NCBI GenBank assembly: GCA_905250125.1
Contig: CAJNOL010000084.1
Coordinates: 104,576 to 168,575, forward strand
DNA: 64,000 nucleotides
Source of the DNA: Rotaria sordida
Taxonomy: Eukaryota > Rotifera > Eurotatoria > Philodinida > Philodinidae
Direction: 5' to 3'
Part shown: piece by piece, positions 11,515 to 23,900 of the stretch
How positions within the stretch are numbered: position 1 is the stretch's first letter
Layout of the letters: every line of letters begins with the position of its first letter
Notes under the pieces: model-generated
What the model was told of the DNA's origin: nothing
Seen by the model: only the letters and a program-made list of their open reading frames with translations
Databases searched by the model: none
Position numbers and translations under genes: made by a program

Positions 11515-12109
11515 TGCACGAGAGAACCTTCCGAACTTGAAAATTGCTCTTGGCTTTGGACTCTGTGTACAAAGGTAGGCTACAATGAAGTATGAAAAAC
11601 CTCAAAAGGATAAGGACTTCTAGGTCTTCCATACAAAATTATAGCCATTTTACTAAAACTTTAGTCTATAGCACGGCATGTACAAAATAATTGAATGACG
11701 ATATGTGGATCTGAAATTCTGCTCATTGGATGGGTCAACTTCTAACTAGAATGTTCCCTTTACGAGATATTAAATTCTCAAAAATCACTAATTTTTTTAC
11801 GAAAGATCCGATAATCTCATGTGTTTTGGGGGATTCAATATTTCGTGAAGGGAATATTCTGTTAAGGTGAAAATTTCATAATATCCTAGTCATAATTAGA
11901 CCTATCAATGGGCAGAATTTCGTGTCAAAATTTCGTCACTCGATTCTTTTGTACATACCATGCTATAGACTAAAACTTCAGTAAAATGGCTATAACTTTG
12001 TAGGAAAGGCCTAGAAGCTTTTATTCTTTTAAGGTTTTCAATGCCTCTTGATGGTCTACTTCGTGCACAGAGTCCGAGCTCGAAAGCACTTTTCAAGTTG
12101 GGAAAGTTC
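11515..12109. repeat. Foldback repeat, family A, interrupted by the hAT-like element
   Basis: Left arm about 11515-11790 and right arm about 11835-12109 pair over roughly 270 nt; for example ATAGCCATTTTACTAAAACT matches the complement of AGTTTTAGTCTATAGCA-type sequence in the right arm, and both arms contain a GGACTCTGTG motif at the outer part. The right arm continues on the far side of the inserted element (14682-14705): GAGAGAACCTTCCGAACTTG on the left matches the complement reconstructed across the insertion. The arm organisation and several motifs, including an inner GAGATATTRAATTC near the apex, recur in the foldback at 43890-44390, so the two appear to be one family. Confidence 0.7.
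12102..12109. repeat. hAT target-site duplication, left
   Basis: GAAAGTTC directly abutting CAGGG. It matches the right copy at 14682-14689 exactly. Confidence 0.88.
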
Positions 12110-14681
12110 CAGGGCTGCCAAATCTCCTGATTTAGCCAGGAGACTCCTGATTTTTAGGCTTTTCTCCTGGTGAAAAAATCTCCTGAATCCAGGAGCTGAT
12201 TTTTATGATTTTCTCCTGGTTTCTCCTGGTTTTTTAAAGGATTTTGTCACGTTTAATTGTAGTGATATTTTGAATCAATAAGACAAAGAAAAAGAGAACT
12301 ATCACACTATTTCATAGATGCAATAGACAATAAGAAAACATGTCGTTTCTGCTTGTTAGGCCTGATAACATGCGTTTATTTGTGAGCTTATCTTCTTGAC
12401 GGTTAAAATGTACCTCATGGACAAAAACTAGTTTAGTTCGCTTTTTCTATATCAACCTAGAATGCTATTTGTGAATTGACCTCCAGCCACATGAAATTTT
12501 TGTGGGCTCCTAATAGAAACGATTTGAAGTGCAATCTTATTGGTGCATAATTAGGAACTAAATGAATAATCATCTCAGTTATACAAAGTTCTATAATTAT
12601 CTTTTTGAATAATTCAAACCTATTGAAACAAATTCAGTCTTTAGAAAAATATGGCCATGTTCATAGGTAGCGAAATGTTTTGGATCTAGAGTAGGCTCAA
12701 CAATTTTTTACAAGATTCGCACCACGAAATTAAAAATATGCAGTAAGCCAATTTTTTTGATGCCATCTTGATGAAACAAAGTTAGTATTTCTCATTTCGA
12801 ACTCGTATTTTGTAATGTATGACGCTGATGTAGATAAGAAAAGCATTTGCAACTTATGTGTCAAAAAACGTGCATTTAAGAAAACATGTCGATGATTATC
12901 TTCATTGACTTCCAACTCTCACAAGAATTCTTTTCCATCTGCTGTGCTAAAAAATAAAATAATGTCCAAGCAGCAATGTTCACAAAAACGACATTACATT
13001 ATGAATGTTTTTATTGTGTTGAAAAGATATTTTTTCTGCGGGAATATTTTTCTATACTCGTCGTTTTCTTGCTCCATTGCTTATGGCAATGGGAACTCCA
13101 TTAAGTATTGGTGTTCCCGCATTTTTTCTCGTATTTACCTACATATTTGGATACATATATGTAGCAGCGTTTTATTTTTACGTAACTAACCTACTGTAGC
13201 TCCAATCATAATTATATTTTTAATTTCAAGTCGTGTCACGGTTATCTTAAAATCTAAAAATAAAACAGGAATAGGAATTCCTGAAGTTTTACGATTAGAA
13301 ATGTAAATCGCCGAGCTGAGTCGCCGCTGTCGGTGGGACAAAAAAACTAACAGTTTTGAAGATTTTTCGACGCCTGAGATCACTCTTCAACGATGTTTCT
13401 GTCTAGGTTTTTTATCAGTGTGTTCTCTACCATTGTTTTCTCTTTTTTCATCCGATAATTTCTCGGAAATAAGAAAACCTTAAAGAAATCGTCCAACAAA
13501 TTCACTTGCCTTCGCCGACAGACTAAAAAATTTGAGTATTTTCAGTCGCTACCGAAATAAAAAAAATAAAATCACACTTACACATCACCGATCTATGAGC
13601 TGGTTTACGCTTCTGCTTATGGAAGTGAAAATAAATTTTTTTCTGGGAATAAGAGTGTAAGAACAAGAATAACAATTTTTTTCCGAGAAAGAGAATATAC
13701 GGGCGAGAACAGCAAATTTTTTCTGAGAACAGAAAAAATAATCGAGAAAAGTTGCTCTCATAACACTAATGATCGGGTAATGTAAACTTAGTCGCTAAAA
13801 ATGATGAAAGTCTTTGGCAGCTACTAGCTGATATGATTCAGATTTTTTATGTAGTACTTCGTCACTTTTAACGAAAGAACCTCACTTGAAATCATGGCTG
13901 ACCCAAGATTTGACATTTATTCACACAAAACTAAAAGTTTTCTCAAAAACAGTTTCTAGGTCTGTTTCAATAAATGTTACTATTTGTTGTCGATAGCGAC
14001 AAAAAATCTTGACGTCTGTTCAAATTTTTTATGTACTGCACAAACCTATCAATTTAACGTAGTAGAAAACAATTATTTGAGCGTACCATAGTCTATGGAA
14101 TCTGAACCTAAGATAGGCTTTAGTCTACTCAAGCCGTATGATTCCATCATCTACAAATAGACGCTATCTAAGCCTTCATTTATTCCATTCACGAGTCTAC
14201 CTAAGCCTTTAGCTGTCCAAGCTAGAGTAGGCTCGAGCATACTCAGGACTTGTGACCTCTTCGTTCATGGTCATGTTACAAAAGTGACATGAACGATACA
14301 GTTAATAAATTATTGTTCATGTATGCCCATTTTGTTTAGTTACATATTAATGTCTAATTAAACTTCATTTTCTATTTTGTCGATATATTTTGATAAACCA
14401 CTGTAAAATGAGTAGTAAAATGAATTCCACATAATTATGTTTTTTTAAGAATACATATCACTTAGAGGAAATTTTGTCATCAGTAACTTAGTAGAAGAAC
14501 ATAACGAGTGATTAGACGAACGAAAACTTCAGTTTTCTTTGAGAGAAGAGCACTAATTCATTTTCTGATTTCAATAAACATCTTCTGATTTTTCTCCTGA
14601 TTTTTCAGTAAACATTCCCTAGTAAACTCCTGTTTTTCGCAAAAAACTCCTGATTTTTGAAATTTGGATTTGGCAGCCCTG
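12110..14681. mobile_element. Non-autonomous hAT-like DNA transposon, 2572 bp
   Basis: The ends are inverted repeats: CAGGGCTGCCAAAT at 12110 and ATTTGGCAGCCCTG ending at 14681. The element is flanked by an exact 8-bp duplication GAAAGTTC (12102-12109 and 14682-14689). CAGGG...CCCTG termini with an 8-bp duplication are the diagnostic pattern of the hAT superfamily. Subterminal regions carry clustered CTCCTG motifs (12122-12235 and 14585-14655), plausible transposase-binding repeats, mostly in the same strand orientation at both ends. No intact transposase frame exists inside, so it would depend on a transposase supplied from elsewhere. The exact target duplication and terminal repeat suggest a relatively recent insertion. 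A short hydrophobic open frame at about 13031-13201 may be a captured fragment or chance. An eroded relative lies at 36825-37420. Confidence 0.88.
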
Positions 14682-14689
14682 GAAAGTTC
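14682..14689. repeat. hAT target-site duplication, right
   Basis: GAAAGTTC directly following CCCTG. It is identical to the left copy. The sequence after it resumes the right arm of the interrupted foldback. Confidence 0.88.
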
Positions 14690-14705
14690 CCTCATTAGTT
14701 GATGG

Positions 14706-16000
14706 TCAATATTGACTTGTCTTAAATTAATTGATCAATAAAGTTATGGGAAAATGCAGACGAGCAAGATATTCAATTGACAAAAAGTATCATTTAATGT
14801 TTTTCCATTTGCAACAATTGCTTATCAATATGATGAATATTTTGGTCTTTTTGAAGAACAAAAATAATATACCATTTTGAATTACATACATTCGATACTA
14901 TGAACGAAGTAAAAAACCTTTGATAATTTTTCTACCTTGAAATTTACTCAAACAGTAGAAAATATCGAACTAGAATCCTTTGCTCTATCATTGATGATAG
15001 CAGAAACAAAACCCTAAGAGAACCAGCGATAGATGATGATCTGCGATGAATAATTTTATCTTTACTATATGAAAATTTTTCATATAATATTAGTATGAGT
15101 CATAATAGATAAACACTCGATGTGTAGTTTTCGATGTCGTCACATTTTTAGCGCACTCTATTAAATCAAAATAGTAATAACAACAAAATCAATGCACATA
15201 GTTAACTTTAAAACAGTTTATAATCTTTTCATCGAAGAAAATATTTCAGAAGAATTACTCTCATTAAATAAATAACGTACACAATTCTATTATATCTGCA
15301 TTGTATTTTTGCTGTCTTAAAAACTTATTTTGGTTGTTTGTATTTTTTGCCTTATAATAGAATATTTGTTTCGATCCATAGGAGTAGAAACAAATATTGA
15401 TGCTATAGAATGAGAAAGAAAAAAAAAATCTATGAAAAGAGACGAAAAGCTGAATAAATTATAAAAATAACGACAAACATTTGAGTCTACTTTAAATACC
15501 TTTGAGTATGTTTTTCACATACATGTGATGAGTAACAAATGTTTTTTTTTTATTTATCAGATGAATAACTTTAGTACAAGTATTGGAATTAGATAAAAGT
15601 AAAACTACATTAAGGTTCTGTGACTTTTATGATAAAGATTTCATATAACTATTTGTCACCTATTAGAAATTATATTAGAAGATCGGAAGTTAAAGTGAAC
15701 TTCTCTAGTTTATTTATACATAAGAAAGCGAAGGAAAGATAACAGAGACAGTGACTCAATTATATGAAAGAGAAAGTAGTTGAAGAAGAACAATCATACA
15801 CTCCAAGAACGATGACACATATATATATATATGTAAACCGGGAAGGTTCCAACGTAAGTTGGAAAAACAAATATTAAGAAAGAGAAAACAAAACTTTGAA
15901 AGTTCCAACATACATGAATAGTAACCAGTAAGGAAAATACAATGAGTCACTATATCACACTATTAATGAATTTTATTTGCATAACTATCAATTTATTATT
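14706..16000. other. Non-coding stretch
   Basis: AT-rich sequence with a short (AT)n run near 15820. No coding, RNA or repeat signal beyond low complexity was recognised. Confidence 0.5.
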
Positions 16001-16677
16001 CACATGAAGAAAAAATTTTGTTGAATATGAATACAATATTTCGAATTGAAAAAATCAACCAACAATCATGTGCACTGACTATTGATGAATTCTCTCGAAT
16101 GATTACAAATTTTTATTCTTTTTAAATTTTTTTTTCCTATAATCTCAGATTATTAGTTTTTAGATCATATATTTCTATAATTTCATTTCTTCAAAACGTA
16201 TTCAATTTTAATCATCATAATCAAAAATAACAATGTACTTTGGACGCATTCAATATTGTCTCAGTAAGTTTAGGTCGAAGATTTTCTTTTTTATTTCAAT
16301 AAAAGTACAATTGCGTTTCATGTGATGACAATTCAGTTTTATGATGTAGAAACTTTTAATAGACTCGTTCTTATCTTGGATTTTACAATAGATACATACG
16401 ACCTTCTAAATTTCTATTTATTTTTGAAAAGTATCTTACTGTTTTAACTGTACGAAGTCCATGTCTGATCGATAAATGTAATAGATGATATCATAAAATG
16501 TATTTTTTGAAAAAAATTCATGAAAAGATTTATCAAAAATAATAATTTTATTTTTCGATACTTTTTCATCAATATCAACTATATGAATTTCTAATAAAGT
16601 AAAACGAAAAAAAATCATGAGGTTTTCGATAAAAGTATGTCTGTTCAATTATGTTTTTATTCGAGTTCAACTAACGT

Positions 16678-16749
16678 GGCCTGATGGTCTAATGGTATGA
16701 TTCTCGCTTTGGGTGCGAGAGGCTCCGGTTTCGATCACCGGTCAGGCCC
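16678..16749 (+). tRNA. tRNA-Pro (anticodon TGG), copy 3
   Basis: Identical over all 72 nt to the copy at 4052-4123. The same acceptor, anticodon and T stems are present and a T5 terminator follows immediately at 16750. Confidence 0.96.
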
Positions 16750-16854
16750 TTTTTGTTATTTCGTTTCTTTTTAGTTATACGAAACGAAATCATTCTTTTA
16801 CAAGTTAGTTATATATGTAAATATAGTTATGTGCCGTTTACTATGAATAGCCAT

Positions 16855-16926
16855 GGCCTGATGGTCTAATGGTATGATTCTCGCTTTGGGTGCGAGAGGC
16901 TCCGGTTTCGATCACCGGTCAGGCCC
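16855..16926 (+). tRNA. tRNA-Pro (anticodon TGG), copy 4
   Basis: Identical to the other three copies; 105 nt downstream of copy 3, the same spacing as in the left duplication. A T-rich terminator begins at 16930. Confidence 0.96.
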
Positions 16927-17104
16927 ATCTTTTTCTTTTTTTTTCGTTCTCTTATGTTCAATCAAACGTAACGGTATTTTATTTAATATATTCATCTCGT
17001 TTCTTTCTAAGTACAATAAAAGAATGTATGAATCTAAATGATATGAAAAGATTATTTTTTTTTGATATATTTATTTTTATTAAACTTGATGTTAGGGTGT
17101 GGAT

Positions 17105-17475
17105 GTGTGTGTATAAGACGACTATGGTAAATCAATGCATCAGTATCCAACATTCTTGACATCTTGAATATAGTTTTTTTTATCTACGCAAAAATCAGAA
17201 ACTACATTATTTAGAACATTCGCAAACGTATCTCAGCTATTGAAATTTCGAGGAAGGCTTTGGAATTTTCTAGAACAATCTAAGTCTTTTTGTTATTACC
17301 ATTCAAAACCTTTTTTTCATTGCTAGGAAACTCTGAGAAAGGAGACTGTCGCCTGTTGTCCTCGATTAGTAGAGAAACATACTGACTGATCGTTGGCTTT
17401 TCTCATTCCACCGTTCGCTGCTAGGAAAAACATACTCATTAGCCTTGACCTAAAACTTACACTCACTATTTTTTT
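17105..17475 (+). repeat. Dispersed repeat, plus copy (pairs with 19415-19830)
   Basis: This block matches the reverse complement of 19415-19830 along its length. Shared strings include AAATCAATGCATCA, TCTTGACATCTT-type sequence and AGGAAAAACATACTCATTAG against AGAAAAACATACTTATTAG. The minus copy has about 45 extra bases near its outer end. No coding capacity and no clear terminal repeats were seen; the family is unidentified. Confidence 0.72.
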
Positions 17476-17992
17476 TATTATTATTACTTCATGCTTTATG
17501 ATGAACACAATTAGTGATTTAAATTCTACTAAGTGGCAGAAAAAAAAAGTTGAATTGCTTACATATTCCTAATATTGTATTTCACTCTGATATTTTTGTT
17601 GCCAATGAAAAAATTCGCTATTAAACAAGATGTATAACAGCTTTGTTGTTCATTTTCGCACTTAACGTATTTATTTATCATTTTTCTTCAATGATTCAGT
17701 CGCACAAACTTATTCATTTCTACGCATAGATATAGGTAGTTTTTTCCACAACTTGAAAGAACAGAAAAAAAAACGTGATAGAAAAAATATTTGCCGTCAA
17801 CACATAACATTGAAGAGAACTGTTTTTTTTTTTTCATTCTTTTCTTCCTTTCATAGAAGCAGCAAAGAAAAACAAAACAGCACAAAAACATATTTTGGAA
17901 TAAAATATAGTGTAATTTTGCCAAGTATATGAATGATTTACTTTTCCAAGTTTTTTTATTCTTTTAGATTACATTTATTCAATTAGAAAAAA
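17476..17992. promoter_or_regulatory. 5' flank and leader acceptor of the ART gene
   Basis: AT-rich sequence ending in a strong pyrimidine tract and acceptor (TTTTTTTATTCTTTTAG, AG at 17966-17967) 25 nt before the ATG. This would place a 5'UTR intron or spliced-leader junction immediately upstream of the start. No TATA-like element is clear. Confidence 0.45.
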
Positions 17993-20900
17993 ATGTCAGA
18001 ATATCAAGTTAATATTATCGTTTATGGTACTGAAGACATTTTGGAATCAACGGAATTATGTTTTCCAATTCCTATGCTTATAATTCAAGATATATCATCT
18101 CTTCTCAGTAAGGTTGGCAACAGTTCTAAACTTACGGATTTTAGATTAAAACGTTATTTTATATTACTTCTTGAATCGATTGGAAAAGATGAGGATCTCT
18201 TTTACACACAAATGGAAGAAAATCCTCAAGTAGTATCTATATTTCATGTATGGAATGAAAATTTTATACCTACATTTAAAATTACAAAATTATATTATAT
18301 ACCAAAAGATGCGATTAGTCTTGCTTTGTCATTAAGTATAATTCAATTTTTTAAAAATGAAGCTGAAAAACAAATTAAATTGGATCAAATCCCCCTCTCG
18401 AAAATTTACTTAAGAAAAGCAGAGAAAACTAAAGAATGGATTATGTCAAATTTAAGAGTATGTTGATAAATATGTTTTGAAAAAAAAAAAAATTTGAATG
18501 AATTAATTTTATTTAGGCTGAACCGTGTCATATATTAGTAATACCTCTTAATACTAATAGTACAAATTTGACTAATACTATACAAAGTTTACAACAATAT
18601 TGTAAATATTTTAAAAATTATTATTATTTCGAATTGATAAAAATTTTTTTTTATTCAGGCGCAAAATTTGGTTATCCAGAAGCCATAATATGTCCACTTG
18701 ATGATTATATTCCAAAAAGTGAAATATATCATAAATTACCATATGGAAAACTTTTATTTGAATATGAAGATCCAAAAATAATATGTCGTTGGATTCGATA
18801 TTTATCACCAATACGTATATATCTATATGGAAATGAACAAGTTATACCAAATGAATGGAGTAAACAAATGATATCAAATGAAGCCGATGATTCTGTTAAA
18901 CTTATTGTTAATGATGATGATTGGTATACATTTCTTGAAAATGAATCAGTTGATGATAGTATTAAATGGAATTTTTCTGCTAAACATGGTCGAACATGGA
19001 AAATAACTCAATTAACACCAATTAAATTAGATAGTCTAATAGATAACATACGTTTTCGATCCTCTCTACGACGTGCAAATATTACATATTATTCTCGTAT
19101 GTCGACTGTTACTGCACAAATCTTTGATTGGTTTGATGAATGTTTAGAATATGGTTATATTAAGAATGAGGTATATATATGTTTCTCATTTAGAAACAAA
19201 AATCTTTCCTTTTTATATATCAAATTTGTTGTATACATTTATGTTCTATACTAAAATAAGATCTACAGTACATAGTTTTAACTCCAAACTTTGTGATAAT
19301 CGAGAATTTGAAAACGGAAATCCTATAGACTGTGAAATGATTTTAATGTTTTGATTCAATTAAAACAAAATTATATTGTAAACCTGAAACAGAAAAATCG
19401 TTCTTTTCAATCAATATACTGAGTGAAAGTTTTAAGTCAAGGTTTAACGATACTTCCCCTTCATATCAACTGGGTTAATGATCAAAGACTAATAAGTATG
19501 TTTTTCTTACCAGCGCGGGTAGAAAACGACAGATCAACGATGATTGGGTACATTTATCTAGCAACCGCAGACACCAATCATTGGATTCCTTCCCTAGAGT
19601 TCCTGAGCAATGCAAAAAGACTCTGAACGGCGTTAACAACAAAATTCAGACTGTTCTACAATATGTCAACGTCTTTCCTCAAAATTTGAATGGTTGAAAT
19701 ACGATTGTGAATATTCTAAATAGTGCAGATTTTGATTTTTTTTCGCAGATAAAAATTTATATTTAAGATGTCAAGGATGATGGGTATAGTGATGCATTGA
19801 TTTGCCACAGTTGTCTTATGATCAACATAAAAAAACGTGAACTAATCAATTTATACCTTTCAAAAATAATCAATAATAGTGTTTCTGACTTTATTGAAAC
19901 ATATATCACGGTTTTGAGACCTAATATAGATATATATATGATAGGCTTATTTGCCAGTTGAATCAATGATTAGAATAATAATAATGTTGAATTAAGAAAA
20001 ACGAAATCCGAAAAAGATAAATAATGAGCGAATAACAACAATGTAAACGAAAAATAGAGCGTCAGTAAAAACTAGAAAATATTTCTATTTGAAATGCACA
20101 AATAAATAAGACAGTTTGCATCATTGACGATCGATTATCCTTGGAAAACAATTAAAGTCTGCGAGAGATTTTTCATTTGACGCATTTTGTATTCAATAGT
20201 TCATCTATAAAAATCATTTTTAACATATACAAAGTTATTTTTTATTGAATGAGTTAACATATTAAAGATATATCTTCGATATAGAGCATCGAAGTTCGAC
20301 GAAATTTTGTATATTCATTGAATCGATTACAACGTATTCATAGAACTTTTCTTTCGTTTCTAATCTTTACTGTTTAAGAATTTTTCAGATGCTAATAAAC
20401 TATTTGAGCGTGTAATTTTTTAAAATATATTTTAAGCTGTAAATACCGAAATACTATGATTTGAAAGAGAACTCTATACTGCTATGAATAATGAAAAAAT
20501 ATTTTTTAAATTAGTGACACGTTTTTCATTTCGCAAACTAAAATTCAGTAATATTACATCAAGTTATCAAGAAACTGCAGCATATTTCTATTGATCGATT
20601 GTACTTGAGAAACTTCTTTCTTTCATACAAAGATGAAGATTCTATACTATCTAATGAAAGAGTACATCATCCTCGAGAATGAAATATGATGAAAAAGAAA
20701 AATCTTGAGAATTCAATCGTTGACATAATATCATCTTTTAAAAAAGCGGGAAAATGTTTTGTTTTACGTTTTATTTAACTGTCATTCAACATAAAGATGT
20801 CATATAGTCATTTTACATATCAATTGCAAAAATTAATTCTGACATATTAAATTGTGTGTCCAACGAATAGAGATGTGCGGAACCCAAGTTTTTCTGGTTC

Positions 20901-23900
20901 CAGTTTCGGTAAATTTTTTTTTCTAGTGATCACACGCATCTCAAGTATTGTCTCGTACAATGAGCATAAAGTAGTACTACTCACAATTTTCCTACGAGTT
21001 TTACTGTTCGCCCTATGTGAACCGAACTCCTTCAACGTTTAATGTAACATGTTTTGAATCTTTGATTCACAGAAGTTTAGTTCACTTCAATCAACCAAAT
21101 TACCTAGATTCACTCTAGAATATTGTCTGAAGAGAATTCTAGAGACATTACTAAGAAATCTTTCGAAACTGAAAACTCATGTTTTTTTTTATGAATTTTT
21201 AAAACAGACATCTCAGATAGTATGCCTACATATATATCTCAAAAATTGTTATTTTACGAAAGTCAAATTTTCAAAAATAGAAGACCTCCTATATTCAAGC
21301 TTCTTAAGAAATTCTAATTGTTATTCTCTAAATATCTGAAATAATTAATAAAAGAATTCATAAAATAGTAAACCTAGAATGATATATCATTTTCATTTCA
21401 AAATACAATTGTATTCTTTGAAAAATTTGTATTTTAGTTCAAATTAACTAGACGTGATAAATCGATTCCAACGGATAATGGCAAAGATACACGAGAAACT
21501 AATCTTCAACCATTAAGATTCGATCGTATTGAAGAAATTAATTATTCATCAAATTTTAATGAAAAAGATAATGGCTCATATAGTTTAACATATTCACCTA
21601 ATCTATTAAATGAAATAATTAATTATTATTCAAATAAATTCGATCGAATATATATATGGCTTGATAATGATTTCTATTCAATTGAACAACGTTTTCAATC
21701 AATAATTTATCCAAATCAATGGAATAGTTTTTCAAATACTAATGAATGTCAAAAATTTATTTTAAATCAACAATTACAATATAATCCAAAGATATATTTA
21801 ATTTCATCATATTATTCAGCTGAACAATTATTTACATATGAACATGTATCTAATATTCATGTAGCTTATTTATATTCAAAACAAATTGATATACCATCTC
21901 GATGGATAAATGTTTTTCCAAGAATACGAGGAATTTATAAAAATTTAGATTCACTTTTTGAACAAGTTAATTTTGATATAACAACAAATATTGAATTATT
22001 ACCATTTCAACATCAACAACAAGTATGTACTTATAAAATTATTCTTTTTGTTTTTTATTAAATAACTTCTCCTTTTCATTTTCTTTTCGTTTTTGAAGGC
22101 ACATGAAGATCCATTGCCAGTAACATTTTTAGATATAGATCAAGGTGGATTTAAACGTCAGCGATATTTAATTGAAATCGTACTTAAATTACCACGTACA
22201 TTAGAAGCTAAACAAGAAATGATTGATGAACTTCGTCGTGTATCAATTGACAACAATATATTTTTAAAACAGATTAATGATTTTGAACTAAATTATCATT
22301 CAAATGCAGCTATACAATGGTATACACGTGATTCTTTTCTTTATCGTATATTAAATCAAGCATTACGTTGTGAAGATATTGCATCAATAATAAAACATCG
22401 ATTTTTTATTGCTGATTTATATCAAAACTTAGATGAACTTCATAATCACATAATTAGTTCATATAATAATTCGCAGCAGACTATATTAACATATTACCGA
22501 GGACAATCAATGTCATCATCGGAAATTGAGCAATTTAAACAACATGTTGGAAAACTTATATCAATTAATACATTTTTTTCTACGACATCATCACTTGATA
22601 TTGCACTTGTGTTCGCTGGAGGATCGACACTTGAAGGTGTTACATCAAATAAACCAGTTATATTCAGTCTTGAAGTCAATCCACTTATTGAAAATACACG
22701 ACCTTATGCTAATATTAGTTTTTATTCTGCTTATGAGGAAGAAGATGAAGTTTTATTTGCATTAGGTTCAGTATTTCGTATAGAAAAAGTTGATTTCTTA
22801 TCTGTCAATGATAACATACATGTGATACATTTAAAAATGATCGATGAAAGTGAATTACCAAAAGAATATATGACAAATGATTTTTCACAATTTGTTCCCG
22901 AACAATTAATTTCAGGTAAAACAGAAAATTTATCAATATCACATAATGATTATTTTGTAAAAAAAAAAACTTTTTTCTATAGATCCAATTTATGCTCTTG
23001 TTGGTTTAACTTCACTATTTCAAGTAAATGAACAATGTTCCCATATTAAATCTATACTCGAAGAAGTCGACGTTCAGTTTTTTGATAATACTGACGATTT
23101 AGATCACTATACAAAAACAATGCAACGAATTCAATCTTTTGTCATTTTTATCGATAGTCAATTGCCTATTCCTGATCGAAATCAACAAATAAAATTAATT
23201 TCATATGCAGAGAATGACATGCATTTTAACGATCTTATTTATGAATTATTGTATGAAATGCAAAACAGTAATAAGAAATCAAAAGAATATATTAAAGACT
23301 TATATATGAATGTAGCTAATGTCTATCGCCCTTCAAGTAAGTAAACTTTACTATATAGATCTTCAAAACATATATTGATCTACCAGTATTTTATCTCAAA
23401 TCCCTTTTTAATACAAACATATAAAACAAAAGCAAAATTATATGAAAGAGTAGATTCTATTTTATTTGAATAGATGAACATGCAATATAGAACGTCGAAA
23501 ACCTTCTAGTAAAAATTGTAGTTCTGCATTCTAAACTATAGAATGAATTTCAAGACTTATAGAGCCTCACGATATTTGCTGTTACTGCCGATACAACAAA
23601 GTTTTCAAATCTTTAGTTTTCTGTCAACATAATGGTTTCAAATAGGTCAATCATTTAGCGACGAAAGTTTCTTTCAAGTCTTTTGATGTAGATGACTTGA
23701 TAAGATACAGAAACAATGCACGGATACCCGTCAAAAGTTCATGCGACTCAGTGAACCATGGTATGACTGAGGTTGCATAACGAGGACAAACTAAAGCTTT
23801 CAAAACTATGGTCTATATGTGATGTGCAAAAAGTCAGCTTCCATTATAGCTCGTTTGATAACTTATTCGATAACTTACGAAACTCCACATTTGTGAAAGT

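Larger units (their letters stand above)
16001..17094 (+). repeat. Segmental duplication, right copy (ART tail plus two tRNA-Pro genes)
   Basis: Direct repeat of 3331-4469. The first part (16005-16080) still reads EEKILLNMNTIFRIEKINQQS-like sequence, the E-motif tail of an ART domain, without the rest of the gene. From about 16370 to 17094 it is nearly identical to the left copy. It ends at TTGATGTTA exactly where a different repeat (17105-17475) begins. Confidence 0.88.

Noticed and set aside
13031..13201. Hydrophobic open frame inside the hAT-like element (reads like a membrane segment) and an overlapping minus-strand frame 13186-13383
   Set aside because: Short, starts after a stop, has no recognisable family, and the related relic at 36825-37420 does not preserve it. 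A captured gene fragment cannot be excluded.
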